DNA from: an uncultured beta proteobacterium
GTDB lineage: Bacteria; Pseudomonadota; Gammaproteobacteria; Burkholderiales; Burkholderiaceae_C
Assembly: GCA_903828235.1 (NCBI GenBank)
Contig: CAIKLM010000112.1
Location: forward strand, 1 to 36,654
DNA: 36,654 nt
Reading direction: 5' to 3'
In this document: in pieces, positions 9,519 through 18,317 of the stretch
Numbering within the stretch: the stretch's first letter is position 1
Layout of the letters: every line of letters starts with the position of its first letter
Notes under the pieces: generated by a model
Seen by the model: only the letters and a program-made list of their open reading frames with translations
Databases searched by the model: none
What the model was told of the DNA's origin: nothing
Program-made: the position numbers and the translations under genes

Positions 9519-9911
9519 ATGGCTCAGCGCCTGCACGGGCTCGTTGCGCTGGCTTCGGCGACGCTGCTGATGGCCTGCGTCAACCCGACGTCCACCCCAG
9601 TGCCCGCGGGAGCCCATCGGATGAACGCGAGCGAGATCGGTGCCCTGTTCAAACACCCCATCCAGCTCGACAGCGCCGTGCACGGCGGGCTCACGTACCG
9701 GTTCACGCCCGGCGGCGATCTGGCGGTCCAGATGCGGCTGCTCGTGCTGCGCTGGAAGGGCGGCTGGCGGGTCGCCGATGACGGCTTGTGCCTGTGGCTG
9801 CAGGGCGACCGGTGGAGCTGTGGCGCGCTGTACCGGCTGGGCGGCGGCCGCTACTACTTCGATCTTCCGCACCAGGGGCAGGACTACAACACGCTGACCG
9901 TGCGCCGATAA
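9519..9911 (+). CDS. Small lipoprotein of unknown function
   Basis: A 130-residue protein with a lipoprotein signal peptide ending in LLMAC (Cys about residue 20). The mature part is short and rich in tryptophan, glycine and aromatic residues, for example LRWKGGWRVADDGLCLWL and GGGRYYFDLP, which suggests a small beta-sandwich or barrel fold. The segment NASEIGALFKHP, before an HGGLTYRF strand, resembles small outer-membrane lipoproteins of unknown role in proteobacteria, but no named family is claimed. It follows the hydrolase lipoprotein by 12 bp, likely in one transcript, and precedes the patatin gene by 49 bp. Confidence 0.7.
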   Translation: MAQRLHGLVALASATLLMACVNPTSTPVPAGAHRMNASEIGALFKHPIQLDSAVHGGLTYRFTPGGDLAVQMRLLVLRWKGGWRVADDGLCLWLQGDRWSCGALYRLGGGRYYFDLPHQGQDYNTLTVRR

Positions 9912-9960
9912 CCCATCGAGCCAGGGCGTACCGCGCAGGGCTCAAGCAGCAGCCCGGCTC

Positions 9961-12264
9961 GTGAATACCATACGCCCGATGACTCCACAGCTGCCCCAGC
10001 CTCCGCGCCCAGGATTCGCGATCGTGTTCCTGGGGGGGCCGCTCGCCTGGCTCGCGGCCCTTTGCGCATGGCTACTCACCGCGCTGCCGCATGATGTCGC
10101 CGCGCAGCCGCCAGGGACCCAAGCTGCCACCAGCCGCCCGAAGGTGGCATTGGTGCTCTCGGGCGGCGGAGCACGGGGCATGGCCCACATCGGCGTGCTG
10201 CGCGTGCTGGAGGAACTGCGGGTGCCGGTGGACATCGTCGTCGGCACCAGCTTCGGCGCCATCATCGGTGGCGCCTACGCAGGGGGCGCCGACGTGGCCG
10301 AGCTCGAGCGGATCGTGCTGGCCACCGACTGGGGCCGCGTGCTGCAGGACCGGCCGGCGCGCGACGCCCTGAGCGTGCGCCGTCGCGAGGACGACGCGCT
10401 GGTGTCCTCGCGGCTCGAGCTCGGCATCACCCGCGACGGGCTTGCACCCCCCGGGGGCGCCTTCACCAGCAGCGAGGTGGAGCGGCTGCTGCGCCGGCTG
10501 ACGCCCACCGTGTCGCTGCGCCAGGTGCACCAGTTGCCGCTGGTGTATCGCGCCGTGGCCACCGACATGCTGAACGGCGAGATGGTGATTCCGCTGCAGG
10601 TGCCGCTGTTCACCGCGATGCGGGCCTCGATGGCGGTGCCGGGCGCGTTCACGCCGATCACGGTCGACGGCCGCCCGCTGGGTGACGGTGGCCTGGTGCG
10701 CAACCTGCCCGTCGACCTGGCGCGCAAGCTCGGCGCCGAGGTGGTGATCGCCGTCAACGTGGGCACGCCCCTCGGCGGCCCCGAGGTGCTGACCAGCGCC
10801 TTCGGCATGGCGCAACAGATGATCGGCATCCTGACCGAACAGAACGTGCAGCGCTCGCTGCGCGAGCTGACGCCGCGGGACGTGCTCGTCACGCCCGACC
10901 TGGGCAACACGGACTTCCTGGCCTTCGACCGCACCGGCGCCAACATCGAGGCCGGCGCCGCGGCGGCGCGCGTCCAGTCGCAGCGGCTCCAGCCCTGGTC
11001 GGTGAGCGCCGAGGCCTGGGCCGAGCACCAGCGCCGCCGCACGGCGCTGCACGCGGCGCTCTCCACCAGCCCGCCGACCGTGGCGGCCGTGCGCGTGCAG
11101 GCGCTGGACCGCAGCGGCAGGCCGCTCGAGGAAGCGGTCGACACGCGCCTGCAGATCGGCCAGCCGATCACCCCCGGCGCGCTCAGCGACGCGGCCGACC
11201 GCGTGACGCGCGAGCTCGGCGCCGAGCGCGTCGAGGCCGTGCTGGTGGGCGAGGGGGCGTCGCGCGAGGTGGTCCTGCTGCCGATTTCGTCGGCGCTGAC
11301 CGGCGGGCGGCTGCGGCTCGGGCTGGATATGTCCACCGACCTCGCGAGCAGCAGCGAGTTCACGCTGTCGGGCCTGTACTCGCTGGGCGGTCGCAATGCC
11401 GCCGGTGGCGAGTGGCGCACGCTGCTGCGGGCCGGCGCCGTGAACGAGGTGCAGACCGAGTGGTACCAGCCGCTGGCCGCGGGCTCACGCTGGTTCGTCA
11501 CCGCTCGCGCCGGTACCCGGACCGAAGTCTTTACCATCTACGATGATGCGCTTCGGTCAGAAGGCGTGGTCCGCACGGCCAACGCATTCGCATCGCTGGC
11601 GCTCGGTCGCCAGCTTTGGGACAGCGTCCAGGCCCAACTGGGCATCCAACAGCGGCAGCTGCGAGCGCGATTCGCGATCCCCGACTTCGGGGAGGTGCCC
11701 TCCAAGCGCGACAACTCGTGGTTCGGCAACCTCAGCCTCGACACGCTGGATTCGCTCGGCTTCCCGACGCGCGGCCACTTGTTTTCGGTGGCCGGCGAAC
11801 GCTACGGCGCCGCCCAGTCCGACCTGCGCGTCGAAGGCCTGTTTGCAGCCAGCCGCGGGCCGTGGGCGGGCCACGTCTACGGCGTGAGCCAGCGTACCTC
11901 GTTCGCAATCGCGGTGCCGCTGGCACTGGGCGGGTTCCTGCGGCTGTCGGGGGCGCCACAGAACTCCCTGGTCGCCGAGCGGCTCGCTTTCGGCCGGGCC
12001 GTGCTGGCGCGGCAGGTCTCGACACTGCCCGCCACGCTGGGGGGCGCGGTCCGCGTCGGCCTGTCGCTGGAAGCAGGAAGGGTCAATGAGAGCCCGGGCG
12101 AAGCGCCGTCAATCAACTCGCTGCACCGGGCAGGCTCCATCTTCACGGTGCTCGAGACCCGATTCGGGCCCATGTACCTGGGCTTCGGCCACACCCGGCA
12201 GGTGGGCAACTCGGTCTATCTCTTCCTCGGCTCGGTGCTGCTGCCCTCGGGCATCGTGCGCTGA
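9961..12264 (+). CDS. PlpD-like patatin phospholipase, type Vd autotransporter
   Basis: A 767-residue outer-membrane protein with the PlpD architecture: signal peptide, patatin-like lipase, POTRA domain and C-terminal BamA-like barrel. The lipase has the oxyanion loop SGGGARG at about 67-73, the nucleophile GTSFG with Ser97, and the catalytic aspartate in GDGG at about 242. The POTRA-like part (about 376-445) contains LQIGQPITPGALSDAADR. The remaining 300 residues are alternating beta-strands ending in NSVYLFLGSVL. The final residues LLPSGIVR extend past the usual barrel terminus. GTG 9961 or ATG 9979 could be the start; both give a plausible signal peptide. The 3' end overlaps the convergent XRE gene by 49 bp. 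Phospholipase A activity at the cell surface is inferred from the family. Confidence 0.9.
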   Translation: MNTIRPMTPQLPQPPRPGFAIVFLGGPLAWLAALCAWLLTALPHDVAAQPPGTQAATSRPKVALVLSGGGARGMAHIGVLRVLEELRVPVDIVVGTSFGAIIGGAYAGGADVAELERIVLATDWGRVLQDRPARDALSVRRREDDALVSSRLELGITRDGLAPPGGAFTSSEVERLLRRLTPTVSLRQVHQLPLVYRAVATDMLNGEMVIPLQVPLFTAMRASMAVPGAFTPITVDGRPLGDGGLVRNLPVDLARKLGAEVVIAVNVGTPLGGPEVLTSAFGMAQQMIGILTEQNVQRSLRELTPRDVLVTPDLGNTDFLAFDRTGANIEAGAAAARVQSQRLQPWSVSAEAWAEHQRRRTALHAALSTSPPTVAAVRVQALDRSGRPLEEAVDTRLQIGQPITPGALSDAADRVTRELGAERVEAVLVGEGASREVVLLPISSALTGGRLRLGLDMSTDLASSSEFTLSGLYSLGGRNAAGGEWRTLLRAGAVNEVQTEWYQPLAAGSRWFVTARAGTRTEVFTIYDDALRSEGVVRTANAFASLALGRQLWDSVQAQLGIQQRQLRARFAIPDFGEVPSKRDNSWFGNLSLDTLDSLGFPTRGHLFSVAGERYGAAQSDLRVEGLFAASRGPWAGHVYGVSQRTSFAIAVPLALGGFLRLSGAPQNSLVAERLAFGRAVLARQVSTLPATLGGAVRVGLSLEAGRVNESPGEAPSINSLHRAGSIFTVLETRFGPMYLGFGHTRQVGNSVYLFLGSVLLPSGIVR

Positions 12265-13001
12265 GCGCTGCGCCGGCGCATCGCCGTGAAGGCGCTGAGC
12301 TCGAACGAGCGCAGGCCGACGATCAGCGTGTAGCCGTCGCAGGCCGCGGCCGGGTCGCGCTGGTCGTCGCGCTGCCGTTGCACGAAGGCGCCGGCCAGCT
12401 GGCCGACGCGCTGTGCGAGATCCGCCGCGCCGGCCGCCGACAACTGCCCGTGCACGGTGACCAGCGCCTCGCCGCGGCCGTCGAAGCCGGCATCGAAGAA
12501 CTCGTCCACCACGTGCCGGCGCAGGAAGGCGATCACCGGCCCCTCGCGGCGCCAGTGGAACGAACGGCCCACGGCCAGGCGGTAGCGGTTGCCCGGCCGC
12601 AACTCGACCAGTCCGAGCCGGTCGAGCCGCGCCAGCGCCGCCACCGCCTCGGCCGGCGTCAACGCGTAGGTGGCCAGCATCTGCTCCACGCTCCACTGCG
12701 ACAGGCAGCAGATCGCCACCAGCAGCAGCCGAGGGTCGGCCACCAGCGCCCGCTCCTGCTCCAGCGTCAGCCGGGCCAGCTCGGGCGTAGACCGCGCCGC
12801 GCGCGCCAGCAGGTCCTCGAAGGGGGTGCCGACGGCCTCGCTGACCTGCGCCAGCCGCGACAGCGGCATGTCCTGCTCGCCGAACATGCGCTTGACGCTC
12901 GACTCGCTCATGTCGATGCGCTGCGCCAGCTCGCGATAGGTCAGGCCCTTGGCCTTCATGTCGGCGCGCAACACCTCGAACAGCCTGGCGGCCGAGCTCA
13001 T
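12216..13001 (-). CDS. XRE-type HTH transcriptional regulator
   Basis: A 261-residue DNA-binding protein. The N-terminal Cro/C1-type helix-turn-helix spans about residues 8-60, with LTYRELAQRIDMSESSVKRMF as its core. A second region (about 95-145), with LSQWSVEQMLATYALTPAEA then LARLDRLGLVEL, looks like a winged-helix. The rest is unassigned. It lies 57 bp behind fahA on the same strand and could be the last gene of the homogentisate operon or have its own promoter in that gap. Its last 16 codons are antisense to the end of the patatin gene. Ligand and target are unknown. Confidence 0.8.
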   Translation of the reverse strand: MSSAARLFEVLRADMKAKGLTYRELAQRIDMSESSVKRMFGEQDMPLSRLAQVSEAVGTPFEDLLARAARSTPELARLTLEQERALVADPRLLLVAICCLSQWSVEQMLATYALTPAEAVAALARLDRLGLVELRPGNRYRLAVGRSFHWRREGPVIAFLRRHVVDEFFDAGFDGRGEALVTVHGQLSAAGAADLAQRVGQLAGAFVQRQRDDQRDPAAACDGYTLIVGLRSFELSAFTAMRRRSAQRTMPEGSSTEPRKR

Positions 13002-13058
13002 CGCAGTCGTGTCCCTAGATCCCCCGGGACGCCGATGATGCCAAAGCGCCCCGCGCGC

Positions 13059-14411
13059 TCAGCCCAGCGCCGGCAGCACCGTGCCGCGGCACTCGCCGAA
13101 GCCGATGGCGCGCCGGCCCGGGGCCGTGCAGCGGCCGCGCAGGATGACCGTGTCGCCGTCTTCCAGGAAGGTGCGCGTCTCGCCGTTGGCCAGCTGCAGC
13201 GGCACCTTGCCGCCCTGGCTCAGCTCCAGCAGCGAGCCGCCCTGCCCCGGCCCCGGGCCGCTGAGCGTGCCGCTGCCGAGCAGGTCGCCGGTGCGCAGGT
13301 TGCAGCCGTTGACCGTGTGGTGCGCGATCAGCTGCGACAGCGTCCAGTACGCCGCCTCGGCGGTGTCGCTGGCCATCAGCCGCTCGCCGGCCGAGCCGGC
13401 CTGGCGCATGCGCTCGGTCTGCAGCCAGGTCTCCAGGCCGATGCTCAGCGCGCCGCCGGCGCGGTGCGCGGCGCTGTCCAGGTAAGGCAGCGGCTGCGGG
13501 TGATCCGCCGGCCGCGTGAAGGGCACGCGGAACGGGGCCAGCGCCTCCATCGTCACCACCCAGGGGCTCACGGTGCTGCCCCAGTTCTTGCTGAGGAAGG
13601 GCCCCAGCGGCTGGTACTCCCAGGGCTGGATGTCGCGTGCGCTCCAGTCGTTGAACAGCACCAGGCCGAACAGGTGGGCCTCGGCGTCATCGATGCCGAT
13701 GCGCTCGCCCAGCGCGTTGCCCGGGCCGATGAGCGCACCGAGCTCGAGCTCGAAGTCGACGCGGCGGCTCTCGCGCAGCACCGGCGGCGTGGCGTCGGGC
13801 GCCTTGATCTGCCCCAGCGGCCGGCGCAGGCCCTGCCCGCTGACGACGATGCTGCTGCTGCGCCCGTGGTAGCCGATGGGCACCCACTGGTAGTTGGGCA
13901 GCAGCGGGTTGTCGGGCCGGAACAGCCGGCCCACCGCGGTGGCGTGGTGGATGCTGGCGTAGAAGTCGGTGTAGTCGCCGATGGCGCAGGGCAGCGCGTA
14001 CTCGACCTCGGCCATGGGCACGAGCGAGTCCTCCAGGAACGGGCCCCGCAGGCTGCCCTCGGCGAGCACCTCGCTCAGCGCGGCGCGCACCAGGCGCCAG
14101 GCGGGGAGGCCGGCGGCCATGAAGGCGGCCAGGTCGCCCTGGGCCAAGGGCTGCAGGTGCTCGGCCACCTCGGGCTCCCAGGGGCAGACCTCGATGGCCA
14201 CGCGCAGGTCGAGCACCTGGTCGCCGATGGCCACGCCCACGCGCCAGGGCTCGGGCTCGTCGCCGCGGGCCGCGCGGCGCCGAAACCGGGCATAGGGCAG
14301 GTTCTGGATCGGGAAATCGGTGTCGGACGCGTTGGCCGAGGCCACCCAGCTGCGCAGGGCCGGGTCGTGCGTGGCGTCGGTGCCGGTGACGAAGGCGGGC
14401 GCGGTGCTCAT
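13059..14411 (-). CDS. fahA: Fumarylacetoacetase
   Basis: Hydrolyses 4-fumarylacetoacetate to fumarate and acetoacetate, the last step of the homogentisate pathway. The 450-residue length matches two-domain FAH proteins. Metal and catalytic signatures are present: YTDFYASIHHA (about 147), VDFELELGALIG (about 220), LVLFNDWSARDIQPWEY (about 253), and KNWGSTVSPWVV. The C-terminal LRTGDLLGSGTLSGP segment is also characteristic. The ATG overlaps the hmgA stop codon as ATGA (4 bp), showing translational coupling. Cytoplasmic enzyme. Confidence 0.97.
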   Translation of the reverse strand: MSTAPAFVTGTDATHDPALRSWVASANASDTDFPIQNLPYARFRRRAARGDEPEPWRVGVAIGDQVLDLRVAIEVCPWEPEVAEHLQPLAQGDLAAFMAAGLPAWRLVRAALSEVLAEGSLRGPFLEDSLVPMAEVEYALPCAIGDYTDFYASIHHATAVGRLFRPDNPLLPNYQWVPIGYHGRSSSIVVSGQGLRRPLGQIKAPDATPPVLRESRRVDFELELGALIGPGNALGERIGIDDAEAHLFGLVLFNDWSARDIQPWEYQPLGPFLSKNWGSTVSPWVVTMEALAPFRVPFTRPADHPQPLPYLDSAAHRAGGALSIGLETWLQTERMRQAGSAGERLMASDTAEAAYWTLSQLIAHHTVNGCNLRTGDLLGSGTLSGPGPGQGGSLLELSQGGKVPLQLANGETRTFLEDGDTVILRGRCTAPGRRAIGFGECRGTVLPALG

Positions 14412-15754
14412 GCGGGGAGCTCAGGGTCGGGGTCGGTGGCGGGATCGAAGCGGTCGGCCAGCGCGGCCCAGCAGCCGGCATAGGCGGCGTCCAGCCGCGC
14501 CGGCTGCATCGCCCAGGCCGTGGGCCGCAGGCGGTAGCGGCTCTCGAACATGAAGGCCAGCGTGTCGACCAGCTTCACGGGCTGCAGCGCTGCGGCGCTG
14601 GCGCGCTCGAAGGCCTCGGCATCGGGGCCGTGCGGCACCATGGCGTTGTGCAGGCTGGCGCCGCCGGGCCTGAAGCCTTCGGGCTTGGCGTCGTACTGGC
14701 CCCGCACCAGGCCCATGAACTCGCTCATCACGTTGCGGTGGAACCAGGGCGGGCGGAAGGTGTCCTCGGCCACCATCCAGCGCGGCGGGAAGATGACGAA
14801 GTCGCAGTTGGCCACGCCGGGCGTGTCGGACGGGCTGGTGAGCACCGTGAAGATGCTCGGGTCGGGGTGGTCGAAGCTGATCGAGCCGATGGTGTTGAAG
14901 TGCGCGGTGTCGTAGCACAGCGGCACCAGGTTGCCGTGCCAGGCCACCACGTCGAAAGGCGTGGCGGGCTGCACGCAGCACCAGCTGCGGCCGCCGAAGC
15001 GGCGGATCATCTCGTAAGGGCCGGGCTCGGCCTCGAAGGCTGCGGCGGGCGCGACGAAGTCGCGCGGGTTGGCCAGCCCGTTGCTGCCGATGGGGCCCAG
15101 CTCGGGCAGGCGGAACGGGGCGCCGTGGTTCTCGCACACGTAGGCGCGGCACTCGCCGTCGGGCAGCGCCACCTTGAAGGCCATGCCGCGCGGCACGAGC
15201 ACCACCTGCCCGGGCGCCGCGTCCAGCACGCCGAGCTCGGTGGTGACGAGCAGTCGCCCCTGCTGCGGCACGATCAGCATCTCGCCGTCGGCGTTGACCA
15301 GCGCGCGCCGGCCCATGCTGCGGTTGGCGCGCACCACGTGCACGGCGATACCGGCCTGCGCGTCGGAGTCGCCGTTGCGGCAGACGGTGACCAGGCCGTC
15401 GACGAAGTCCAGCGCCTCGCCCGCGGCCGGCCTCTCGAAGGGGTGCCAGCGCAGCGGGTCGGGCGGCGCGGGTGGCTCGTCAGAACCGGGGCCGCCGGGG
15501 CCGGACAGCCACAGCGGCTGCGCGTAGGGCTGGTGCGCGCCCGTCACCACGCTGGGCCGGCGGCGGTACAGCCAGCTGCGGCGGTTGTCGGCGCGCGGCG
15601 CGGTGAAGGCGCTGCCCGACAGCTGCTCGGCGTACAGGCCGTGCGCCACGCGCTGCGGGCTGTTGCGCCCCTGCGGCAGCGTGCCGGGCACGGCTTCGCT
15701 GGCGAAGTGGTTGCCGAAGCCGCCCTGCGGCGGCGTGCGCAGGTCGCGCGTCAT
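14408..15754 (-). CDS. hmgA: Homogentisate 1,2-dioxygenase
   Basis: Ring cleavage of homogentisate to 4-maleylacetoacetate by a mononuclear Fe(II) cupin enzyme. The 448-residue product starts with GGFGNHFASEAVPGTLP, the typical N-terminus. It carries the iron-ligand region FHRNVMSEFMGL (about 335-345) and the later NAMVPHGPDAEAFE with the second histidine. The GNLVPLCYDTAHFNTIGSIS segment is also diagnostic. Starts overlap as ATGA with the upstream DUF2783 gene and the downstream fahA, so translation of the three is coupled. No maleylacetoacetate isomerase is adjacent. Confidence 0.97.
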   Translation of the reverse strand: MTRDLRTPPQGGFGNHFASEAVPGTLPQGRNSPQRVAHGLYAEQLSGSAFTAPRADNRRSWLYRRRPSVVTGAHQPYAQPLWLSGPGGPGSDEPPAPPDPLRWHPFERPAAGEALDFVDGLVTVCRNGDSDAQAGIAVHVVRANRSMGRRALVNADGEMLIVPQQGRLLVTTELGVLDAAPGQVVLVPRGMAFKVALPDGECRAYVCENHGAPFRLPELGPIGSNGLANPRDFVAPAAAFEAEPGPYEMIRRFGGRSWCCVQPATPFDVVAWHGNLVPLCYDTAHFNTIGSISFDHPDPSIFTVLTSPSDTPGVANCDFVIFPPRWMVAEDTFRPPWFHRNVMSEFMGLVRGQYDAKPEGFRPGGASLHNAMVPHGPDAEAFERASAAALQPVKLVDTLAFMFESRYRLRPTAWAMQPARLDAAYAGCWAALADRFDPATDPDPELPA

Positions 15755-16011
15755 GGCCTTGCCTCCGGCCCGGCGCCGCCCAGCCCGGCGCGCGCGACGG
15801 CCAGCGCCTCGTCGAGCACGGCCAGGTCGCCGATGTGGTTGGCCAGCAGCAGCACCAGCCGGGCGTTCAGCTGCTGGCTCGCCGCGTCGTCCAGGCCGCG
15901 GTGGGCCGCCAGCAACTGCTCGACGAAGGCATCGCCGGGCGCGTAGGGCGGCTGCGGCGCGCTGCCGGCGAGCCGGAAGTTGGGGGTGGTGACGAGGTGC
16001 GGCGTGGTCAT
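15751..16011 (-). CDS. DUF2783 domain protein
   Basis: An 86-residue protein of the DUF2783 family, recognisable from AHRGLDDAASQQLNARL followed by VLLLANHIGDLAVLDEAL. Members are short, helical and of unknown function, and are often found beside FAD monooxygenases and homogentisate genes. The ATG at 16011 is preferred over a start 8 codons upstream (16035) because it matches the usual N-terminus and leaves a 31-bp gap after the monooxygenase. The stop overlaps the hmgA start as ATGA. It may be a small accessory or stabilising subunit for one of its operon partners, which is inference. Confidence 0.8.
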   Translation of the reverse strand: MTTPHLVTTPNFRLAGSAPQPPYAPGDAFVEQLLAAHRGLDDAASQQLNARLVLLLANHIGDLAVLDEALAVARAGLGGAGPEARP

Positions 16012-16042
16012 GAGGGCGAGCGGGAAAACCGGCAACCGGGCT

Positions 16043-17752
16043 TCAGGAGTGACCGCAGGCGCGCGCCAGCGCGGCCTGCACGGCGTTGAGCGTGGGCACG
16101 CGCCAGCGCGCGGCCAGGTGCTGGTCGGGGCGCAGCAGCACGGCGCTGCCGGGGCTGGCGTCCAGGCGCTGGGCGACGCGGCGGCGCACGTCCAGCAGCA
16201 GCGTGGTGCCTGCGGGCAGCGCCCCGGGCGGGCCGTCGCGCTCGCAGACCAGCAGCGTGCGCACGGGCGGCGTCAGCGCGCCCAGGGCCTCGATCAGCCG
16301 GTGCTGCGCCGCACCCAGGCCGGCCGGCACGGGCTCGAACATCATCAGCACGAAGTCGCCGCCGGTGTGGCGCAGCAGCCAGCCGTCGCGGCCCTCGTGG
16401 CGCACGGGCGCGTCGGGCAGCGGCGAGCCCGGGGCCACGGCGCAGTCCCAGGCCTCGGAGTCGGGCGTGTTCAGCGGCGAGTCCACCAGGTGCGTGGGCA
16501 CCGACAGGCGCCCGCTGTTGACCAGCGTGCGCGCGAACGCGTGCTCGCGCGCCAGCGTCAGCACGGCGTCGCGCAGCGCGCGGCTGGCGCCGCTCTTGGG
16601 CGTGATGAAGTCGGTGGCGCGCGTGCTGTTGACGATGTTCTCGTCGGCCGCCACGCCGCGCTCCTGCGTGTAGCTGTCGAGCAGCCGCTCGGGGGCGTGG
16701 CCCTCGAGCACCGCCTCGAGCTTCCACACCAGGTTGTCGGCGTCCTGGATGCCGCTGTTGGCGCCGCGCGCGCCGAAGGGGCTGACCTGGTGCGCCGCGT
16801 CGCCCACGAACAGCAGCCGGCCGTGGCGGAAGCTGGCCATGCGCCGGCACTGGAAGGTATAGACGCTGGCCCACTCCAGATCGAAGGCCGGCGCCTCGCG
16901 CCCCAGGCCCTGCTCGAGCATGGCGCGCACGCGCGGCAGCACGCGCTCGGGCTGCTTCTCGGCCTCGGGGTCGGCGTCCCAGCCGAGCTGGAAGTCGATG
17001 CGCCAGACGTCGTCGGCCTCCTTGTGCAGCAGCACGCTCTGCCCGGGGTGGAAGGGCGGGTCGAACCAGAACCAGCGCTCGGCCTGGCCGGGCGGGAAGA
17101 GGTCGGTCTTCATCACCACGTCGGCGATCAGGAAGCGGTCGCGGAAGACCTGGCCTTCCATCTCCAGGCCCAGCTGCCGGCGGATGGGGCTGCGCGCGCC
17201 GTCGGCCACGATCAGCCAGTCGGCGTGCAGCGTGAACGCGCCCTCGGGCGTGGCCACCTGCAGCACGGCGCCGGTGGTTTGCGGCTCGACCTGCGTGACC
17301 TGGTGACGGAAGCGCAGACGCAGGTTCGGCAGCTGCAGCGCCCGCTCCACCAGGACCTGCTCGAGCCAGTACTGCTGCAGGTTCACCATGCCCGGGCGCT
17401 CGTGGTCGGGCTCGGGCTGCAGGTCGAAGCGGAAGACCTCGGCGTCGCCGTGGAAGGTGCGGCCCACGTTCCACGTGACGCCCTTGGCCACCACCGGGTC
17501 GCCCACGCCCAGGCGGTCGAGCACCTCGAGCGTGCGCTTGGCGTAGCACAGCCCGCGCGAGCCGATGCTGACGGTGTCGTCCTCGTCGAGCAGCGTGACC
17601 TCGACGCCCTGCACGGCCAGGTCGATGGCCGCGCACAGCCCCACCGGGCCGGCGCCCACCACCACCACGCGCGCGTGGTGGCGCTGGTGCGGCGCGTCCA
17701 GCTCGGGGGCGCGCGGCGCCGGGTAGCGCGGGTAGGTGTAGGTGCGCAGCAT
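16043..17752 (-). CDS. FAD-dependent aromatic monooxygenase (PheA/MhpA type)
   Basis: A 569-residue class A flavoprotein monooxygenase. The Rossmann motif VVVVGAGPVG is at about residues 29-38, after a variable His-rich leader. The second FAD signature LLFVGDAAHQVSPFGARG is at about 310-327, and GARSPIRRQLGLEMEG follows the DG region. The C-terminal thioredoxin-like domain typical of MhpA/phenol hydroxylases is present. NAD(P)H-dependent ortho or para hydroxylation of a phenol is expected. Given the hmgA-fahA context, a hydroxyphenylacetate converted to homogentisate is the likely reaction, but this is inferred. It starts 2 bp after the VOC gene stop and precedes DUF2783 by 31 bp. Confidence 0.85.
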   Translation of the reverse strand: MLRTYTYPRYPAPRAPELDAPHQRHHARVVVVGAGPVGLCAAIDLAVQGVEVTLLDEDDTVSIGSRGLCYAKRTLEVLDRLGVGDPVVAKGVTWNVGRTFHGDAEVFRFDLQPEPDHERPGMVNLQQYWLEQVLVERALQLPNLRLRFRHQVTQVEPQTTGAVLQVATPEGAFTLHADWLIVADGARSPIRRQLGLEMEGQVFRDRFLIADVVMKTDLFPPGQAERWFWFDPPFHPGQSVLLHKEADDVWRIDFQLGWDADPEAEKQPERVLPRVRAMLEQGLGREAPAFDLEWASVYTFQCRRMASFRHGRLLFVGDAAHQVSPFGARGANSGIQDADNLVWKLEAVLEGHAPERLLDSYTQERGVAADENIVNSTRATDFITPKSGASRALRDAVLTLAREHAFARTLVNSGRLSVPTHLVDSPLNTPDSEAWDCAVAPGSPLPDAPVRHEGRDGWLLRHTGGDFVLMMFEPVPAGLGAAQHRLIEALGALTPPVRTLLVCERDGPPGALPAGTTLLLDVRRRVAQRLDASPGSAVLLRPDQHLAARWRVPTLNAVQAALARACGHS

Positions 17753-17754
17753 GG

Positions 17755-18306
17755 TCAGGCCGCCGCGCCGTCGGTGGCGAAGGCCTTCTGGTGCATCCAC
17801 GCCGCGTGGCGCGGCGCGCGCTTCGTGCGGCTCCACTCCTCGAGCATGGCCCACTTCACGGCGTCCAGCCGGGCGTTCATCTCGGGCGTGGCGGTGTCGG
17901 CCGCCAGCTCGATGCGGTGGCCGTTGGGGTCGAAGAAGTAGATGCTCTGGAACAGCGTGTGGTCGGTGGGGCCGACCACCTCGATGCCCACGGCCTGCAG
18001 CCGCTGCCGCGTGGCCTGCAGCTCCTGCAGGCTGCCCACCTTGAAGGCGATGTGCTGCACCCACTCGGGCGTGTTGCCGTCGCGGCCCATGGCGGGCGAG
18101 TGGGGCAGCTCGAAGAAGGCCAGGATGTTGCCGCCGCCGGCGTCGAGGAAGACGTGCATGTACGGGTCGGGGGCGTGCGTGCTGGGCACGCGGTCCTCGG
18201 CGATGGCGAGCACGAAGTCCATGCCCAGGTGCTGCCGGTACCACTCGACGGTGGCCTTCGCGTCGTGGCAGCGGTAGGCCACGTGGTGGATGCGCTCGAT
18301 GCCCAT
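17755..18306 (-). CDS. VOC family metalloprotein (glyoxalase/dioxygenase fold)
   Basis: A 183-residue vicinal-oxygen-chelate protein with two beta-alpha-beta-beta-beta modules. Candidate metal ligands are His8 (IHHVAYR), His85 (VQHIAFKV) and Glu133 (DPNGHRIEL), all in the family positions. A C-terminal helical tail of about 45 residues follows and ends in Ala-rich sequence. VOC enzymes include extradiol dioxygenases, glyoxalases and fosfomycin-resistance proteins; which reaction applies here is not evident. It starts 11 bp after the MBL-fold gene and ends 2 bp before the monooxygenase start, so it belongs to the same transcript. Confidence 0.8.
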   Translation of the reverse strand: MGIERIHHVAYRCHDAKATVEWYRQHLGMDFVLAIAEDRVPSTHAPDPYMHVFLDAGGGNILAFFELPHSPAMGRDGNTPEWVQHIAFKVGSLQELQATRQRLQAVGIEVVGPTDHTLFQSIYFFDPNGHRIELAADTATPEMNARLDAVKWAMLEEWSRTKRAPRHAAWMHQKAFATDGAAA

Positions 18307-18317
18307 GGCGTGCCCCT

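Noticed and set aside
12378..14483. Plus-strand frame of 701 codons opposite the XRE regulator and fahA
   Set aside because: Shadow of confidently identified minus-strand genes.
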